A stretch of DNA of 64,000 nt from Clostridia bacterium (GCA_029061605.1 JAIDRT010000050.1:1-64000), one strand, 5' to 3'; counted from the stretch's first letter, positions 26,474-34,676 are shown. Program-made: numbers and translations. The notes: a model not told the origin generated them from the sequence alone.

Positions 26474-27664
26474 ATGAAAGACGTTGCTGTTTTGGATTTC
26501 GGATCGGGGAAACTCTCTTTTATCGTTGGAGTTAGGTCTGTCGACAATTGTTTTGTCGTCAAGAACTATGCGTCGATAGAATATTCGGGTTATTACGGCG
26601 GCGAGTGGGTGTCTGTTGAGACGCTGTCTGACGACGTGAGCGAGGTCATAAGTCAAAGTGGTTTTGACTTTAGGCAGAAGACTTTGTTTGTGTCCGTCCC
26701 ATCAGAATTTACTCAAGTCAGATTGAGCGGAATGGTAAGCGATCTTGGTAAGAAGAAGTGTATTAATTCTTCTATATTGACGCAGATACACGACAGAGCG
26801 GAAGGAATTACACCGAGCGGATATACGGCGCTGTGTTCTTCAGCGTTGGAATACGTGCTTGACGGAGAATTGAGTACGATCAAGCCTATCGGACAGTACG
26901 CTCAAAATATATACGCGCATATGTCCTACGTCTTTGGCAAAGACGAATTTATAAAGACGGTGTATGCAATAGTTGCAAATCTTGGATTTAAATACGTCAA
27001 ATTCGTGGATGGAATATGGGCAGAAGGCGGACAGTTGATAGACGAGAGAGCAAGAGTAAACGGCGCAGTCTTGATTGACGTGGGTTATGCGTCTACCACG
27101 TTTGCACTTATCAAGGGCGACGGAATCAAGTATAAGAAATACAAGTCCTTTGGCAGCGGATTTCTTATTGACGGATTGGCTTCGGCTATGGGCGTAGAGT
27201 ATGAAGTCGCGCAAAGTATGTTTTCGCAAATCACGCTTAATATCGAGAGTGACGATAAGAGCGTGTATAGATATGAGATAGGCTCGCGAAGATACGAGTG
27301 TAAAGCAAAGGACGTCAACAATTTCTTGCACAACAAGATTTTGACTCAACTCGTAGATTTTGCCAACGATTGTATTGCGGATATCAAGGAGCAGGACGAG
27401 ACTTTGTCGTTGGGCAGTTCCTTGACAGCAAGCAAAGTAGGCTCAATCAATCTTATGACGGAGTTTTATCTCACAGGCGGCGGATTGAGTTGTATAAGAG
27501 GCGCTTCGCAGTTTTTTGCAAGAGCGCTGGGTCGTGAAGTGGGCATTCTCACAAGCAATATGGCAGGTTGGGACAAGCCTTATCAGGCGTCTGCCTTTGC
27601 GACTATGGAAGTTGCAGAAAAAATGAATAGAAAAAACAGTTTGCTAGAAAAATTATTCGGCTAA
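26474..27664 (+). CDS. ftsA: Cell division protein FtsA (actin-like, divergent)
   Basis: 396 residues; actin-fold ATPase that anchors FtsZ to the membrane. Seen: phosphate-1 motif DFGSGKLS at 8-15, phosphate-2 region GAVLIDVGYASTTFALI near 197-213, adenosine motif FYLTGGGLSCIRG near 335, and a C-terminal amphipathic helix (SLLEKLFG) typical of FtsA membrane binding. The body is divergent from model FtsA proteins. It directly precedes ftsZ by 16 nt. The start is fixed by the phosphate-1 motif, which leaves no room for a ribosome-binding site after the predicted transcription start. Confidence 0.87.
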   Translation: MKDVAVLDFGSGKLSFIVGVRSVDNCFVVKNYASIEYSGYYGGEWVSVETLSDDVSEVISQSGFDFRQKTLFVSVPSEFTQVRLSGMVSDLGKKKCINSSILTQIHDRAEGITPSGYTALCSSALEYVLDGELSTIKPIGQYAQNIYAHMSYVFGKDEFIKTVYAIVANLGFKYVKFVDGIWAEGGQLIDERARVNGAVLIDVGYASTTFALIKGDGIKYKKYKSFGSGFLIDGLASAMGVEYEVAQSMFSQITLNIESDDKSVYRYEIGSRRYECKAKDVNNFLHNKILTQLVDFANDCIADIKEQDETLSLGSSLTASKVGSINLMTEFYLTGGGLSCIRGASQFFARALGREVGILTSNMAGWDKPYQASAFATMEVAEKMNRKNSLLEKLFG

Positions 27665-27680
27665 ATGGAGGAATACGTTT

Positions 27681-28961
27681 ATGACGGCAATGACAACAAA
27701 AATTAAGGTAGTAGGTGTAGGCGGTTGCGGTACTAACGTGGTAGTTAGTATGATAAAGTCGGGGCTTAGAGGCGTCGAGTTTTATATGGTCAACACAGAT
27801 AAAAAGCATTTGGAAAACTGCGTTGCAAAAGGCTTGACCCCAGATGAAGTGTCAGAACTTGGGACAGCGTTGCATACGATTAATATTGGCGAAAAGGCTA
27901 CAAAGGGACAGGGCGCAGGCGCAGACCCAACAATGGGCGAGCAAGCGGCGGAAGAGTCGAGAAAACAACTTACCGATATGCTTGCGGGCACGGATTTGCT
28001 TTTCATTGTAGCAGGTATGGGAGGCGGTACCGGTACAGGCGCGTCTCCGGTGATTGCAAAACTTGCAAAAGAGATCAATCCTGAAGTTTTGATAATTTCT
28101 GCAGTGACCAAGCCTTTGAGAATAGAATTTGGTAAAAAGATGGCAATAGCCGAAAAAGGTATCGAAAAATTGCAGAAATATGTCGATTCTCTCATTATAA
28201 TACCAAACCAGAGTATGGTAGAAGGAGATATGAGTATTACGCTTCCTTGCGCTTACGAGAAAGTCAACAAGATCATCTCCAACGCAGTGAGAAGTATAAG
28301 CGATATCATTAACTTCCCAAGCCAAATCAACGTTGATTTTGCAGACATAAAGAGAGTAATGAAGGGCAAGGGATATTCGCATATTGGATTGGGTATGGGT
28401 GAAGGCCCTGCTACGTCGGATAGAATGATAAAGGCAGTAAAGGCTGCCGCAAGCACGGATATTCTCAATACGAATATAGCGGGCGCGACAGGTTTGATCA
28501 TAAATATACAGGCTTCAAGCGATATTACGTACAACGAACTTGAAGAGGCAAATATATTTATTGCAGAACTTGTTGCAAAAGACGTCGATTGTATATTCGG
28601 TTATCAAACGGACGACAGTCTCGATCAAAAAATTATCGTTACGATTATTGCTGCAGGCTGCAAAGCGGAAAATATTCCTATGAATAAGCGAAACGTATAT
28701 AATCCCGCTCCTCAACCTCAACAAATGCAGCAAATGGGCGGAATGCCTCAACGTAGCGCTGGTTTTGGACAACCTCGTCCTGCTCAGGCGCAACCTCAAG
28801 GACCAATATCTCAGGTAGTGCCGCCTAGACCGGCTCCACAACCGCAACCTCAACAACCTGTTCAGCCAATGAGAATTGATTCTACGCAAGGCGGAGGAGT
28901 AAACAACGAGACGCCAAGTTTTATGAAGAGATTTCTTGGCAGAAAAAGAGACAATAGATAA
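27681..28961 (+). CDS. ftsZ: Cell division GTPase FtsZ with Q/P-rich C-terminal linker
   Basis: 426 residues; tubulin-like GTPase forming the Z ring. The G-loop GMGGGTGTGASP (near 112-123) and T7-loop NVDFADIKRVM (near 213-223) with both catalytic acidic residues are present. The N-terminal nucleotide loop reads GGCGTN where most FtsZ have GGGGNN. Residues about 337-408 are a disordered linker of Gln, Pro and Met runs, followed by the conserved C-terminal peptide ETPSFMKRFLG and a basic tail, the binding site for FtsA and SepF. AATGGAGG precedes the start. A terminator follows. Confidence 0.95.
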   Translation: MTAMTTKIKVVGVGGCGTNVVVSMIKSGLRGVEFYMVNTDKKHLENCVAKGLTPDEVSELGTALHTINIGEKATKGQGAGADPTMGEQAAEESRKQLTDMLAGTDLLFIVAGMGGGTGTGASPVIAKLAKEINPEVLIISAVTKPLRIEFGKKMAIAEKGIEKLQKYVDSLIIIPNQSMVEGDMSITLPCAYEKVNKIISNAVRSISDIINFPSQINVDFADIKRVMKGKGYSHIGLGMGEGPATSDRMIKAVKAAASTDILNTNIAGATGLIINIQASSDITYNELEEANIFIAELVAKDVDCIFGYQTDDSLDQKIIVTIIAAGCKAENIPMNKRNVYNPAPQPQQMQQMGGMPQRSAGFGQPRPAQAQPQGPISQVVPPRPAPQPQPQQPVQPMRIDSTQGGGVNNETPSFMKRFLGRKRDNR

Positions 28962-28991
28962 CTTGTCATTCTAACAAAAATATTTACGCTT

Positions 28992-29026
28992 AAAAGTTCC
29001 TTTCGACAAGAATGGAACTTTTTTTT
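28992..29026 (+). terminator. Terminator after ftsZ
   Basis: AAAAGTTCC (28992-29000) pairs with GGAACTTTT (29014-29022), then more T. Its loop holds a Spo0A-box heptamer. Confidence 0.8.
29002..29008 (-). promoter_or_regulatory. Spo0A box candidate at the spoIIGA promoter
   Basis: TTCGACA here is TGTCGAA on the minus strand, an exact 0A box, about 47 nt before the predicted spoIIGA start. In Bacillus subtilis the spoIIG promoter is activated by Spo0A bound close to -35. Confidence 0.5.
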
Positions 29027-29039
29027 ATTTGCGTTGAAG

Positions 29040-29045
29040 TATAAT
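29040..29045 (+). promoter_or_regulatory. -10 element of spoIIGA-sigE, predicted leaderless
   Basis: TATAAT at 29040-29045 is followed by 6 nt (GCGTGT) and ATG 29052. No -35 consensus lies 17 nt upstream; ATGGAA at 29012-29017 is 22 nt away, the unusual spacing known for the Spo0A-activated spoIIG promoter of Bacillus subtilis. Confidence 0.55.
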
Positions 29046-29051
29046 GCGTGT

Positions 29052-29825
29052 ATGCAAGTATATATAGAGTACGTGATTGCCAATAATTTGCTTATAAATG
29101 CGTTGATTTTGGTATTGACGCTTAGATTCTTACGCTATAAAATAAACAAATTTGCGGTATTTTTTTCCTCGGCTTTGGGGACGATTTTTGCCGTCTTTTT
29201 GCCGATATACGGAATACTAAACGTATTTGCCTTTAAGTTAATCTTGTCGCTTTTAATGCTTGTAATAGTTATGGGTAAGTGCGGTGGAAAAAAATATCTT
29301 AGCGCTTGCGCGATATTCTATGCGCTGACGTTTGCGCTTGGCGGAGCGACTATTGGGCTGGCAAGCCTATTTTCCTATGAACTTGCAGACTTGTCGTCTT
29401 CGCTCATACCATTTTACGTCGCAGTCGCAGGCTTTGCGCTTGTTTTAGGACAAAAACTTATTTACAAATACATAATTTTGGCAAAGCGAAAGTCAAGGTA
29501 TGAAGATACTGTCGTACTTTCGGCAAACGGTAGGGAGATAACGTGCAAGGCTTATTACGACAGCGGAAACCGACTGTATTATAAAAACAAGCCTACCATA
29601 ATTGTTGACGAAAGCGTCGCATTGCAATTATATGGACAAAATGGGTTAAATGCTCTTGACAGTTATACGCAGATAGACACTGTGATTGGCAAAAAAAATA
29701 TCAAGGTTTTTCCTCTTGATTATCTAATTGAGGAAGGAAAAAAGGATAAGGTATACGGAGTAATGGCAGGAATATCAGAAAAGATACAAGGGCAATACAA
29801 AGTTGTATTGCATTGCGATTTATAA
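29052..29825 (+). CDS. spoIIGA: Sporulation sigma-E processing protease SpoIIGA
   Basis: 257 residues: five hydrophobic segments in the first 150 residues, then an aspartyl-protease-like domain with catalytic D170 in YDSGN. In sporulation it cleaves pro-sigma-E in the mother cell after a signal from the forespore. The frame is open from TTG 29034, but ATG 29052 begins the conserved MQVYIEYV N-terminus. No Shine-Dalgarno. sigE starts 17 nt after its stop, the invariant spoIIGA-sigE pair. Confidence 0.93.
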   Translation: MQVYIEYVIANNLLINALILVLTLRFLRYKINKFAVFFSSALGTIFAVFLPIYGILNVFAFKLILSLLMLVIVMGKCGGKKYLSACAIFYALTFALGGATIGLASLFSYELADLSSSLIPFYVAVAGFALVLGQKLIYKYIILAKRKSRYEDTVVLSANGREITCKAYYDSGNRLYYKNKPTIIVDESVALQLYGQNGLNALDSYTQIDTVIGKKNIKVFPLDYLIEEGKKDKVYGVMAGISEKIQGQYKVVLHCDL

Positions 29826-29842
29826 GATTTATGGAGGTGTAT

Positions 29843-30544
29843 ATGTGGCAAAAACTCAAAGATTGGATTAGCAAATTTTTTACGCTGAATGATGATAAAG
29901 TCGACTTTATAGGCGGAGGCGAAGCGCTTCCCGCGCCGCTTGATCCAGAAGAAGAAAAAGCATTGATTGCAAGATATATGCAGGGTGATAGCGCTGCTAA
30001 AAGTCTGCTTATTGAGCACAATTTGCGACTTGTGGTATATATTGCCAAGAAGTTTGAAAATACCAACGTTGATATAGAGGATCTGATCTCGGTAGGCACG
30101 ATAGGGCTTATCAAGGCAGTCAATTCTTTTGACGACGCAAAGCAAATCAAGTTGGCTACTTATGCAAGCAGATGTATCGAAAATGAGATTCTTATGCACT
30201 TGCGTAAGGTTATAAAGACGAGAAAAGAACTATCTCTTGACGAGCCTCTTAACGTGGATTGGGAAGGCAACGTGTTGCTTCTTTCCGACGTGCTTGGCAC
30301 AGAAAGCGACGTCATATATAAGGATATAGAAAACGACGTCGAGAGAGAGATTCTTATAGCCTCTTTTAACAAACTTCCGCCAAGAGAAAGACAAATTATC
30401 AAGTTGAGATTTGGCATATTAGGCTCGCCTAAAAAGACGCAAAAAGAGATTGCGGATATGTTCGGCATATCTCAATCGTACATATCACGACTTGAAAAAA
30501 AGGTAATGAGCAAACTCAAAAAAGAGATGTCAAAGTTGGTTTAG
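29843..30544 (+). CDS. sigE: RNA polymerase sigma-E (pro-form), early mother-cell sporulation factor
   Basis: 233 residues. The N-terminal pro-sequence of about 25 residues (amphipathic, [12 protein letters not shown]) precedes the conserved [12 protein letters not shown] junction where SpoIIGA cleaves. Region 2 contains [34 protein letters not shown] and region 4 ends with [30 protein letters not shown] precedes ATG 29843. It is co-transcribed with spoIIGA; sigG follows 182 nt later. Confidence 0.95.
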   Translation: MWQKLKDWISKFFTLNDDKVDFIGGGEALPAPLDPEEEKALIARYMQGDSAAKSLLIEHNLRLVVYIAKKFENTNVDIEDLISVGTIGLIKAVNSFDDAKQIKLATYASRCIENEILMHLRKVIKTRKELSLDEPLNVDWEGNVLLLSDVLGTESDVIYKDIENDVEREILIASFNKLPPRERQIIKLRFGILGSPKKTQKEIADMFGISQSYISRLEKKVMSKLKKEMSKLV

Positions 30545-30726
30545 TTTTAATTACGTCATCTCAAGCAAAGCAATATGACATAGATAAATCTATGCAAATA
30601 AAACTAATTTGCAAAAATTGTAATGAATAATCGCAGAAATTTTGCAAATAATACAATTACGGTAATAGTCTTCTAGGATAATATTTTCCTTACATAGCAT
30701 ATTTGCTTTTCACAAAGGAGGCTATT

Positions 30727-31491
30727 ATGAGAAAAGTTGTAATCAACGGTATTGATACCAAGTCTTTGCCAAAACTTACGCAAGCCGAGTGTACAGAACT
30801 TTTGTTAAAAACAAAAGAGGGCGATAAGGACGCAAAAGACAAACTTGTCATTGCCAATTTAAGATTGGTGCTTTCAATGGTCCAGAGGTTTTCTGCGCGC
30901 GCCAACAGTGACGATTTGTTCCAAGTAGGCGTCGTGGGGCTTATGAAAGCCATTGACGGATTTGACCCAAAGTTCAACGTAAGATTTTCCACTTACGCTG
31001 TGCCTATGATAACTGGAGAAATAAGAAGATTTATTAAAGACGGCACTGGTATAAAGGTAAGTAGGAGTATGCGCGATATTGCATACAAAGCATTGAAGGC
31101 AAAAGAAGAGTTTGAGTTGAAGAACTGCGCTTCGCCTACTATGCTGGAGATCGCTGAAGAAATCGACGTGCCTCTCAGGGACGTGGTGTGCGCTTTGGAC
31201 GCGGTAAGCGATACAATTTCCTTGCAAGAGAAAGTCTATAGCGACGGTGAGGACGGATTGTTGCTTATGGAGCAAATCGGCGACAGCAAGCAAAACGAAG
31301 AGAATTGGTCGACAAATCTTGCTATAAGAGAAGCAATTGAAAAATTGCCGGAAAGAGAAAGGCAGGTGCTCAACTTGAGATATTACGTCGGCAAGACACA
31401 AATGGAAATTTCAAAAAATATTGGTATATCACAAGCGCAGGTAAGTCGATTGGAAAAGAACGCGTTGGGAATAATAAAAGAGTGTCTTTAA
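30727..31491 (+). CDS. sigG: RNA polymerase sigma-G, late forespore sporulation factor
   Basis: 254 residues. The N-terminus VVINGIDTKSLPKLTQAECTELL is characteristic of SigG. Region 2 (LFQVGVVGLMKAIDGFDPKFNVRFSTYAVPMITGEIRR) and region 4 (TQMEISKNIGISQAQVSRLEKNAL) are intact. AAAGGAGG precedes ATG 30727. The classical order spoIIGA-sigE-sigG is kept. The 182-nt gap upstream should carry a sigma-F-type promoter; I could not find a convincing one. Confidence 0.95.
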   Translation: MRKVVINGIDTKSLPKLTQAECTELLLKTKEGDKDAKDKLVIANLRLVLSMVQRFSARANSDDLFQVGVVGLMKAIDGFDPKFNVRFSTYAVPMITGEIRRFIKDGTGIKVSRSMRDIAYKALKAKEEFELKNCASPTMLEIAEEIDVPLRDVVCALDAVSDTISLQEKVYSDGEDGLLLMEQIGDSKQNEENWSTNLAIREAIEKLPERERQVLNLRYYVGKTQMEISKNIGISQAQVSRLEKNALGIIKECL

Positions 31492-31592
31492 AATATGGAT
31501 AATTTGGTAATATATTGAAAAAAATTATCAATAAAAACTGAAAATCTGTCATATTTTGTTTTTGAGAGAATAAAATCTATCAGAGGTGAAGT

Positions 31593-31853
31593 ATGGCAGA
31601 TTTATCATTTTGTATTTTAAGAGAAAAAGTGGTCGTCAATATTTGCGACGGAAAGAAGTTGGGACACGTAATTGACATCAATTTCAATTCGCACGGACAT
31701 ATATTAGGTATTGTAGTGCCAGGAGATAAAAAATTCATAAAAAGTCTTTCTGCGGGAGACAGTATATTCGTGCCTTGGCGCTGTATCGTCAAGATCGGCG
31801 AAGATACTATACTTGTCGAACTCAAAGGCGAAATTGCGCCTGCTGACTGTTAA
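31593..31853 (+). CDS. YlmC/YmxH family sporulation protein
   Basis: 86-residue PRC-barrel-like protein. The RLREKVVVNICDGKKLGHVIDI-type opening (here FCILREKVVVN) and the INPWRCIVKIGEDTILVEL-like end match the YlmC/YmxH family, found in spore-formers; molecular function unknown. GAGGTGAAGT precedes the start. Its position just after sigG and before nrdR recurs in Clostridia. Confidence 0.85.
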   Translation: MADLSFCILREKVVVNICDGKKLGHVIDINFNSHGHILGIVVPGDKKFIKSLSAGDSIFVPWRCIVKIGEDTILVELKGEIAPADC

Positions 31854-31934
31854 AAATTGCGTTTTATCTAAAAATATTAGACAAATTCGCATTATTGTAC
31901 TATACTTATTATATCAAAGTGCTTGAGGTGTGGT

Positions 31935-32402
31935 ATGAAATGCAGTTATTGCGGTTGCATTGACAGCAAAGTCGTAGATTCTCGTCAAAACGAGGACGGA
32001 AGTTCTATTAGAAGACGCAGAGAATGTATGAAATGCGGAAAAAGATTTACGACGTATGAGACGATAGAGATGACTCCTATAATGGTTGTTAAGAAAAACG
32101 GCGCGCGTCAACAGTTTTCTTCTGCAAAACTCAAGGCGGGAATTTTGAGAGCGTGCGAGAAGCGTCCAGTGCCTATGATCAGAATAGATAGGCTTGTTGA
32201 GGATATCGAACGCAAGATCCAAAATAATCTCAACGACGAAATTACGTCCGCGCAGATAGGCGAGTACGTAATGGAGGGACTTAAGGGAATTGACGAGGTG
32301 GCGTACGTAAGATTCGCGGCAGTTTATAGAGAATTCAAGGACATTGAAAGTTGGTTGAGTGAAATCAATACAATACTCAAAGATAAGAATTCTGAAAAAT
32401 AA
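31935..32402 (+). CDS. nrdR: Ribonucleotide reductase repressor NrdR
   Basis: 155 residues. The zinc ribbon has C3, C6, C31 and C34 (KCSYC and ECMKCGK); an ATP-cone domain occupies about residues 49-139 (PIMVVKKNGARQQFSSAKL). It binds ATP/dATP and represses nrd operons at paired NrdR boxes. ATG 31935, preceded by GAGGTGTGG, is preferred to the open frame from 31923. A terminator follows at 32438. Confidence 0.95.
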   Translation: MKCSYCGCIDSKVVDSRQNEDGSSIRRRRECMKCGKRFTTYETIEMTPIMVVKKNGARQQFSSAKLKAGILRACEKRPVPMIRIDRLVEDIERKIQNNLNDEITSAQIGEYVMEGLKGIDEVAYVRFAAVYREFKDIESWLSEINTILKDKNSEK

Positions 32403-32437
32403 TATACTGTTTAATAATATGAATTAATATTGGTTAG

Positions 32438-32475
32438 ATATAGCGTACTTAAAAATGCGCTATATTTATTTTTAA
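32438..32475 (+). terminator. Terminator after nrdR
   Basis: ATATAGCG (32438-32445) pairs with CGCTATAT (32458-32465), then TTATTTTTA. Confidence 0.7.
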
Positions 32476-32485
32476 ATACATTTGC

Positions 32486-32514
32486 TTGATTTTTTCTACA
32501 CTATATGTTATATT
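32486..32514 (+). promoter_or_regulatory. Promoter of the 32572 membrane-protein gene
   Basis: TTGATT (32486-32491), 17-nt spacer, TATATT (32509-32514). Confidence 0.5.
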
Positions 32515-32571
32515 GAAAGTACTATTGATTACAATATGTTTTAAATGCTATTCAGTTCTATAGGAGAAAAT

Positions 32572-33393
32572 ATGAAAAAATTTGCAATATTAGGCGGTAT
32601 AATAGTAGCGGTTCCTATATTGGTCGGCATTGCGATTTTTCTTGCCGGAGTCATCAAGGTAGATGAGCAGTTATTACTAACCAGCGTGAAGGTATGGTTT
32701 ATTGGCACTCCGGTATCTATTTTGGTGTTGGTTATAGGCGGGGTAATTTTGAACGCTATGGGCAAGATTTCACCATCTAACAACTATCAGGATAATGCCG
32801 CAGTAAGCGAAGAAGAAAGAGATTTTAAAAGAAATAAAAATGCAAATTCTTCGCGCAGAACTAAAAATGCGATTGAGCAAGTAGAAGACGTAATGAGGCA
32901 GACAAACAACGCTCATAAGTATTCTTCGCCTAAACAGACGATCTTAATTGGTTTGTTTGTTGCTTTTCTCATAATTGATTTTATTTTGATTTCTGTTTTT
33001 TTCATTAAGCAAATGAACGCAGGCATTATAATTTGCTTTTGTGTTTTGGCAGGTTCGATGTTCTTGTTTTTGATAATTGCTAAGGCTAATGAAAGAAAGT
33101 CAATTAAAGCCAAAGTAGATGTCAGCAAAAGTCAAATACTTTGCGGAGAAGTCAAAGCGTGTGTGTTTTCAAGCGCTACGAACATCGTTGGAAGAAAAAG
33201 CGTCAACTATAGAGTTTTGATAGATGTTGACGGAAATACATATACGGCGTTTTCTACTAAAATATACGAGGTAGGCGAACAGGTAGTGTTTGCAGTGATT
33301 GGAAATAATAGGGCAAGTATCATTGATGATGAAGAACTTAAGAAAGAGGCTTATGAGGCTTTGAACAAAGAGGATTCCAACGATAGTTTTTAA
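32572..33393 (+). CDS. Hypothetical four-helix membrane protein
   Basis: 273 residues, not recognised. Two N-terminal membrane helices (about 4-26 and 37-60), a charged cytoplasmic linker (65-115), two more helices (about 122-145 and 150-172) and a soluble C-terminal part of about 100 residues with a beta-rich look (VDVSKSQILCGEVKACVFSS, then VNYRVLIDVDGNTYTAF), vaguely like DUF3592-type membrane-associated barrels. ATG 32572 has ATAGGAGA at proper spacing; the open frame from 32545 does not. It is flanked by nrdR and sigK and has its own promoter, so context says little. Confidence 0.7.
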   Translation: MKKFAILGGIIVAVPILVGIAIFLAGVIKVDEQLLLTSVKVWFIGTPVSILVLVIGGVILNAMGKISPSNNYQDNAAVSEEERDFKRNKNANSSRRTKNAIEQVEDVMRQTNNAHKYSSPKQTILIGLFVAFLIIDFILISVFFIKQMNAGIIICFCVLAGSMFLFLIIAKANERKSIKAKVDVSKSQILCGEVKACVFSSATNIVGRKSVNYRVLIDVDGNTYTAFSTKIYEVGEQVVFAVIGNNRASIIDDEELKKEAYEALNKEDSNDSF

Positions 33394-33461
33394 TCAAATT
33401 TAATATCATAATTTGTCAATAAAACTCATAAAGTATTGTAACGAATATTTTAGGAGTTTTT

Positions 33462-34163
33462 ATGATTTTAACGGGATTATTGGCGCTGTTTAGCAACGTC
33501 TTATTTTTCAGCGGATATATCAACAGCAAAAATGCGTTCCCAAAGCCGCTTGATCCGCAAAAGGAAAAGCAACTTTTGGAGCAAATGTATGCGGGAAGTA
33601 AAGAGGCAAGAGAAGAACTTGCAAAGCACAATATGAGACTTGTCGTTCACGTTGCTAAGAAGTATTCAAATTATCACGACAACGACGAATTGATAAGCGT
33701 AGGCTCAATAGGACTTGTCAAGGCGCTAAATACTTATTCGCCTGAGAAGGGGACGCAATTTGCTACATATGCGGCAAAGTGCATTGAGAATGAAATACTT
33801 ATGACTTGGCGAGCCAATAAAAAAAATCTCGGCAACAAGTCGCTCTATGAGCCTGTCAGTTATGACAAAGAAGGCAATGAAGTCACGCTTATAGATTTGA
33901 TAAGCCAAGACGAAGAGAGTGTGATAGGCATAGTAGAGAGCAAGTGCGTCGCAGAAAAACTTATGCAAGTTGTCAAAGAACAACTTGACGATAGGGAGTA
34001 CCAAATCATTGCAATGCGCTACGGATTGGAGGGGAGAAATCCTATGACGCAAAAGCAAGTCGCAAAGGTATTTGATATCTCTAGGTCGTACGTGTCGAGG
34101 ATTGAAACCAAGGTGCTCAACAAATTGAAATTATATATGTCTAAAGAAGGTCTAACGATGTAA
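33462..34163 (+). CDS. sigK: RNA polymerase sigma-K (pro-form), late mother-cell sporulation factor
   Basis: 233 residues. The hydrophobic N-terminal pro-sequence (MILTGLLALFSNVLFFSGY) precedes NSKNAFPKPL, matching the pro-sigma-K arrangement cleaved by SpoIVFB. Region 2 (HNMRLVVHVAKKY, then LISVGSIGLVKALNTY) and region 4 (TQKQVAKVFDISRSYVSRIETKV) are intact. The gene is uninterrupted: no skin-type element splits it. TTTAGGAG precedes the ATG. rnpB begins 115 nt downstream. Confidence 0.93.
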   Translation: MILTGLLALFSNVLFFSGYINSKNAFPKPLDPQKEKQLLEQMYAGSKEAREELAKHNMRLVVHVAKKYSNYHDNDELISVGSIGLVKALNTYSPEKGTQFATYAAKCIENEILMTWRANKKNLGNKSLYEPVSYDKEGNEVTLIDLISQDEESVIGIVESKCVAEKLMQVVKEQLDDREYQIIAMRYGLEGRNPMTQKQVAKVFDISRSYVSRIETKVLNKLKLYMSKEGLTM

Positions 34164-34190
34164 TAATTTGAACGCTATACAAGATGCTTG

Positions 34191-34212
34191 TTGAACAAAG
34201 TTCAATTTATTA
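34191..34212 (+). terminator. Short terminator after sigK
   Basis: TTGAAC (34191-34196) and GTTCAA (34200-34205) form a small hairpin followed by TTTATTAT. Weak. Confidence 0.4.
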
Positions 34213-34242
34213 TCGGCGCAATCGAGTAATAGATTTATACGC

Positions 34243-34271
34243 TTGACAGCATTTGCCGAGTATGTTATAAT
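34243..34271 (+). promoter_or_regulatory. Promoter of rnpB
   Basis: TTGACA (34243-34248), 17-nt spacer, TATAAT (34266-34271). The RNA P1 helix begins at 34279, placing +1 about 7 nt after the -10. This gives an internal measure of start-site distance for the window. Confidence 0.85.
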
Positions 34272-34277
34272 CACTTA

Positions 34278-34604
34278 GCAAGACAGCCAGACTATCGCAG
34301 ACCGCAAGGTATGAGGAAAGTCCGAGCATCATAAGGCAGAGTGCCGGCTAATTACCGGTCAAGGTGACTTGAAGGAAAGTGCAACAGAAATAGACCGCCT
34401 ATATTATAGGTAAGGATGGAAAGGCGGGGTAAGAGCCCACCGTCTTTGAGGTAACTCGAAGAGCCCTGTAAACCCCACTTGATGCAAGAGAAAGCGACGT
34501 TAAGGTAGCCTGCCAGTCGCGAAAATCGCTTGAACGCAACGGTAACGTTGCGTCTAGACAGATGATAGTCCAATACAGAACTCGGCTTATAGACTGTCTT
34601 GTTT
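34278..34604 (+). ncRNA. rnpB: RNase P RNA, type A-like
   Basis: The catalytic RNA that trims the 5' ends of pre-tRNAs. The terminal P1 helix is CAAGACAG (34279-34286) with CTGTCTTG (34594-34601). The conserved GAGGAAAGTCC is at 34313-34323, ACAGAAA near 34384, GGGGTAAGAGCCCACCG near 34426 and AGACAGATGATAG near 34556. The overall pattern looks like the ancestral type A rather than the Bacillus type B, consistent with Clostridia. A consensus promoter lies just upstream and a terminator just downstream. Confidence 0.95.
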
Positions 34605-34633
34605 AAATACGTCCGTTTGCGGCGTATTTTTTT
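34604..34633 (+). terminator. Terminator of rnpB
   Basis: AAATACG and CGTATTT close a hairpin containing TCCG/CGG with a TTTG loop, followed by seven T. Confidence 0.8.
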
Positions 34634-34640
34634 GTTGCGC

Positions 34641-34670
34641 TTGATTAAATCTAATATAAGTGACAATAAT
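34641..34670 (+). promoter_or_regulatory. Promoter of the ndvB-like gene, predicted leaderless
   Basis: TTGATT (34641-34646), 18-nt spacer, AATAAT (34665-34670), 6 nt (CAATGT), then ATG 34677. No Shine-Dalgarno. Confidence 0.55.
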
Positions 34671-34676
34671 CAATGT

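Noticed and set aside
32496..32512. ACACTATATGTTATA near nrdR as an NrdR box
   Set aside because: Only one half matches ACACWATATATWGTGT, there is no paired second box, and no ribonucleotide reductase gene is adjacent.
33462..34163. Search for a skin-type insertion in sigK
   Set aside because: The frame is intact from pro-sequence to region 4.
34599..34676. Extended N-terminus of the ndvB-like protein
   Set aside because: It would start inside the rnpB P1 helix and run through its terminator; ATG 34677 follows a suitable -10 and begins the membrane helix.
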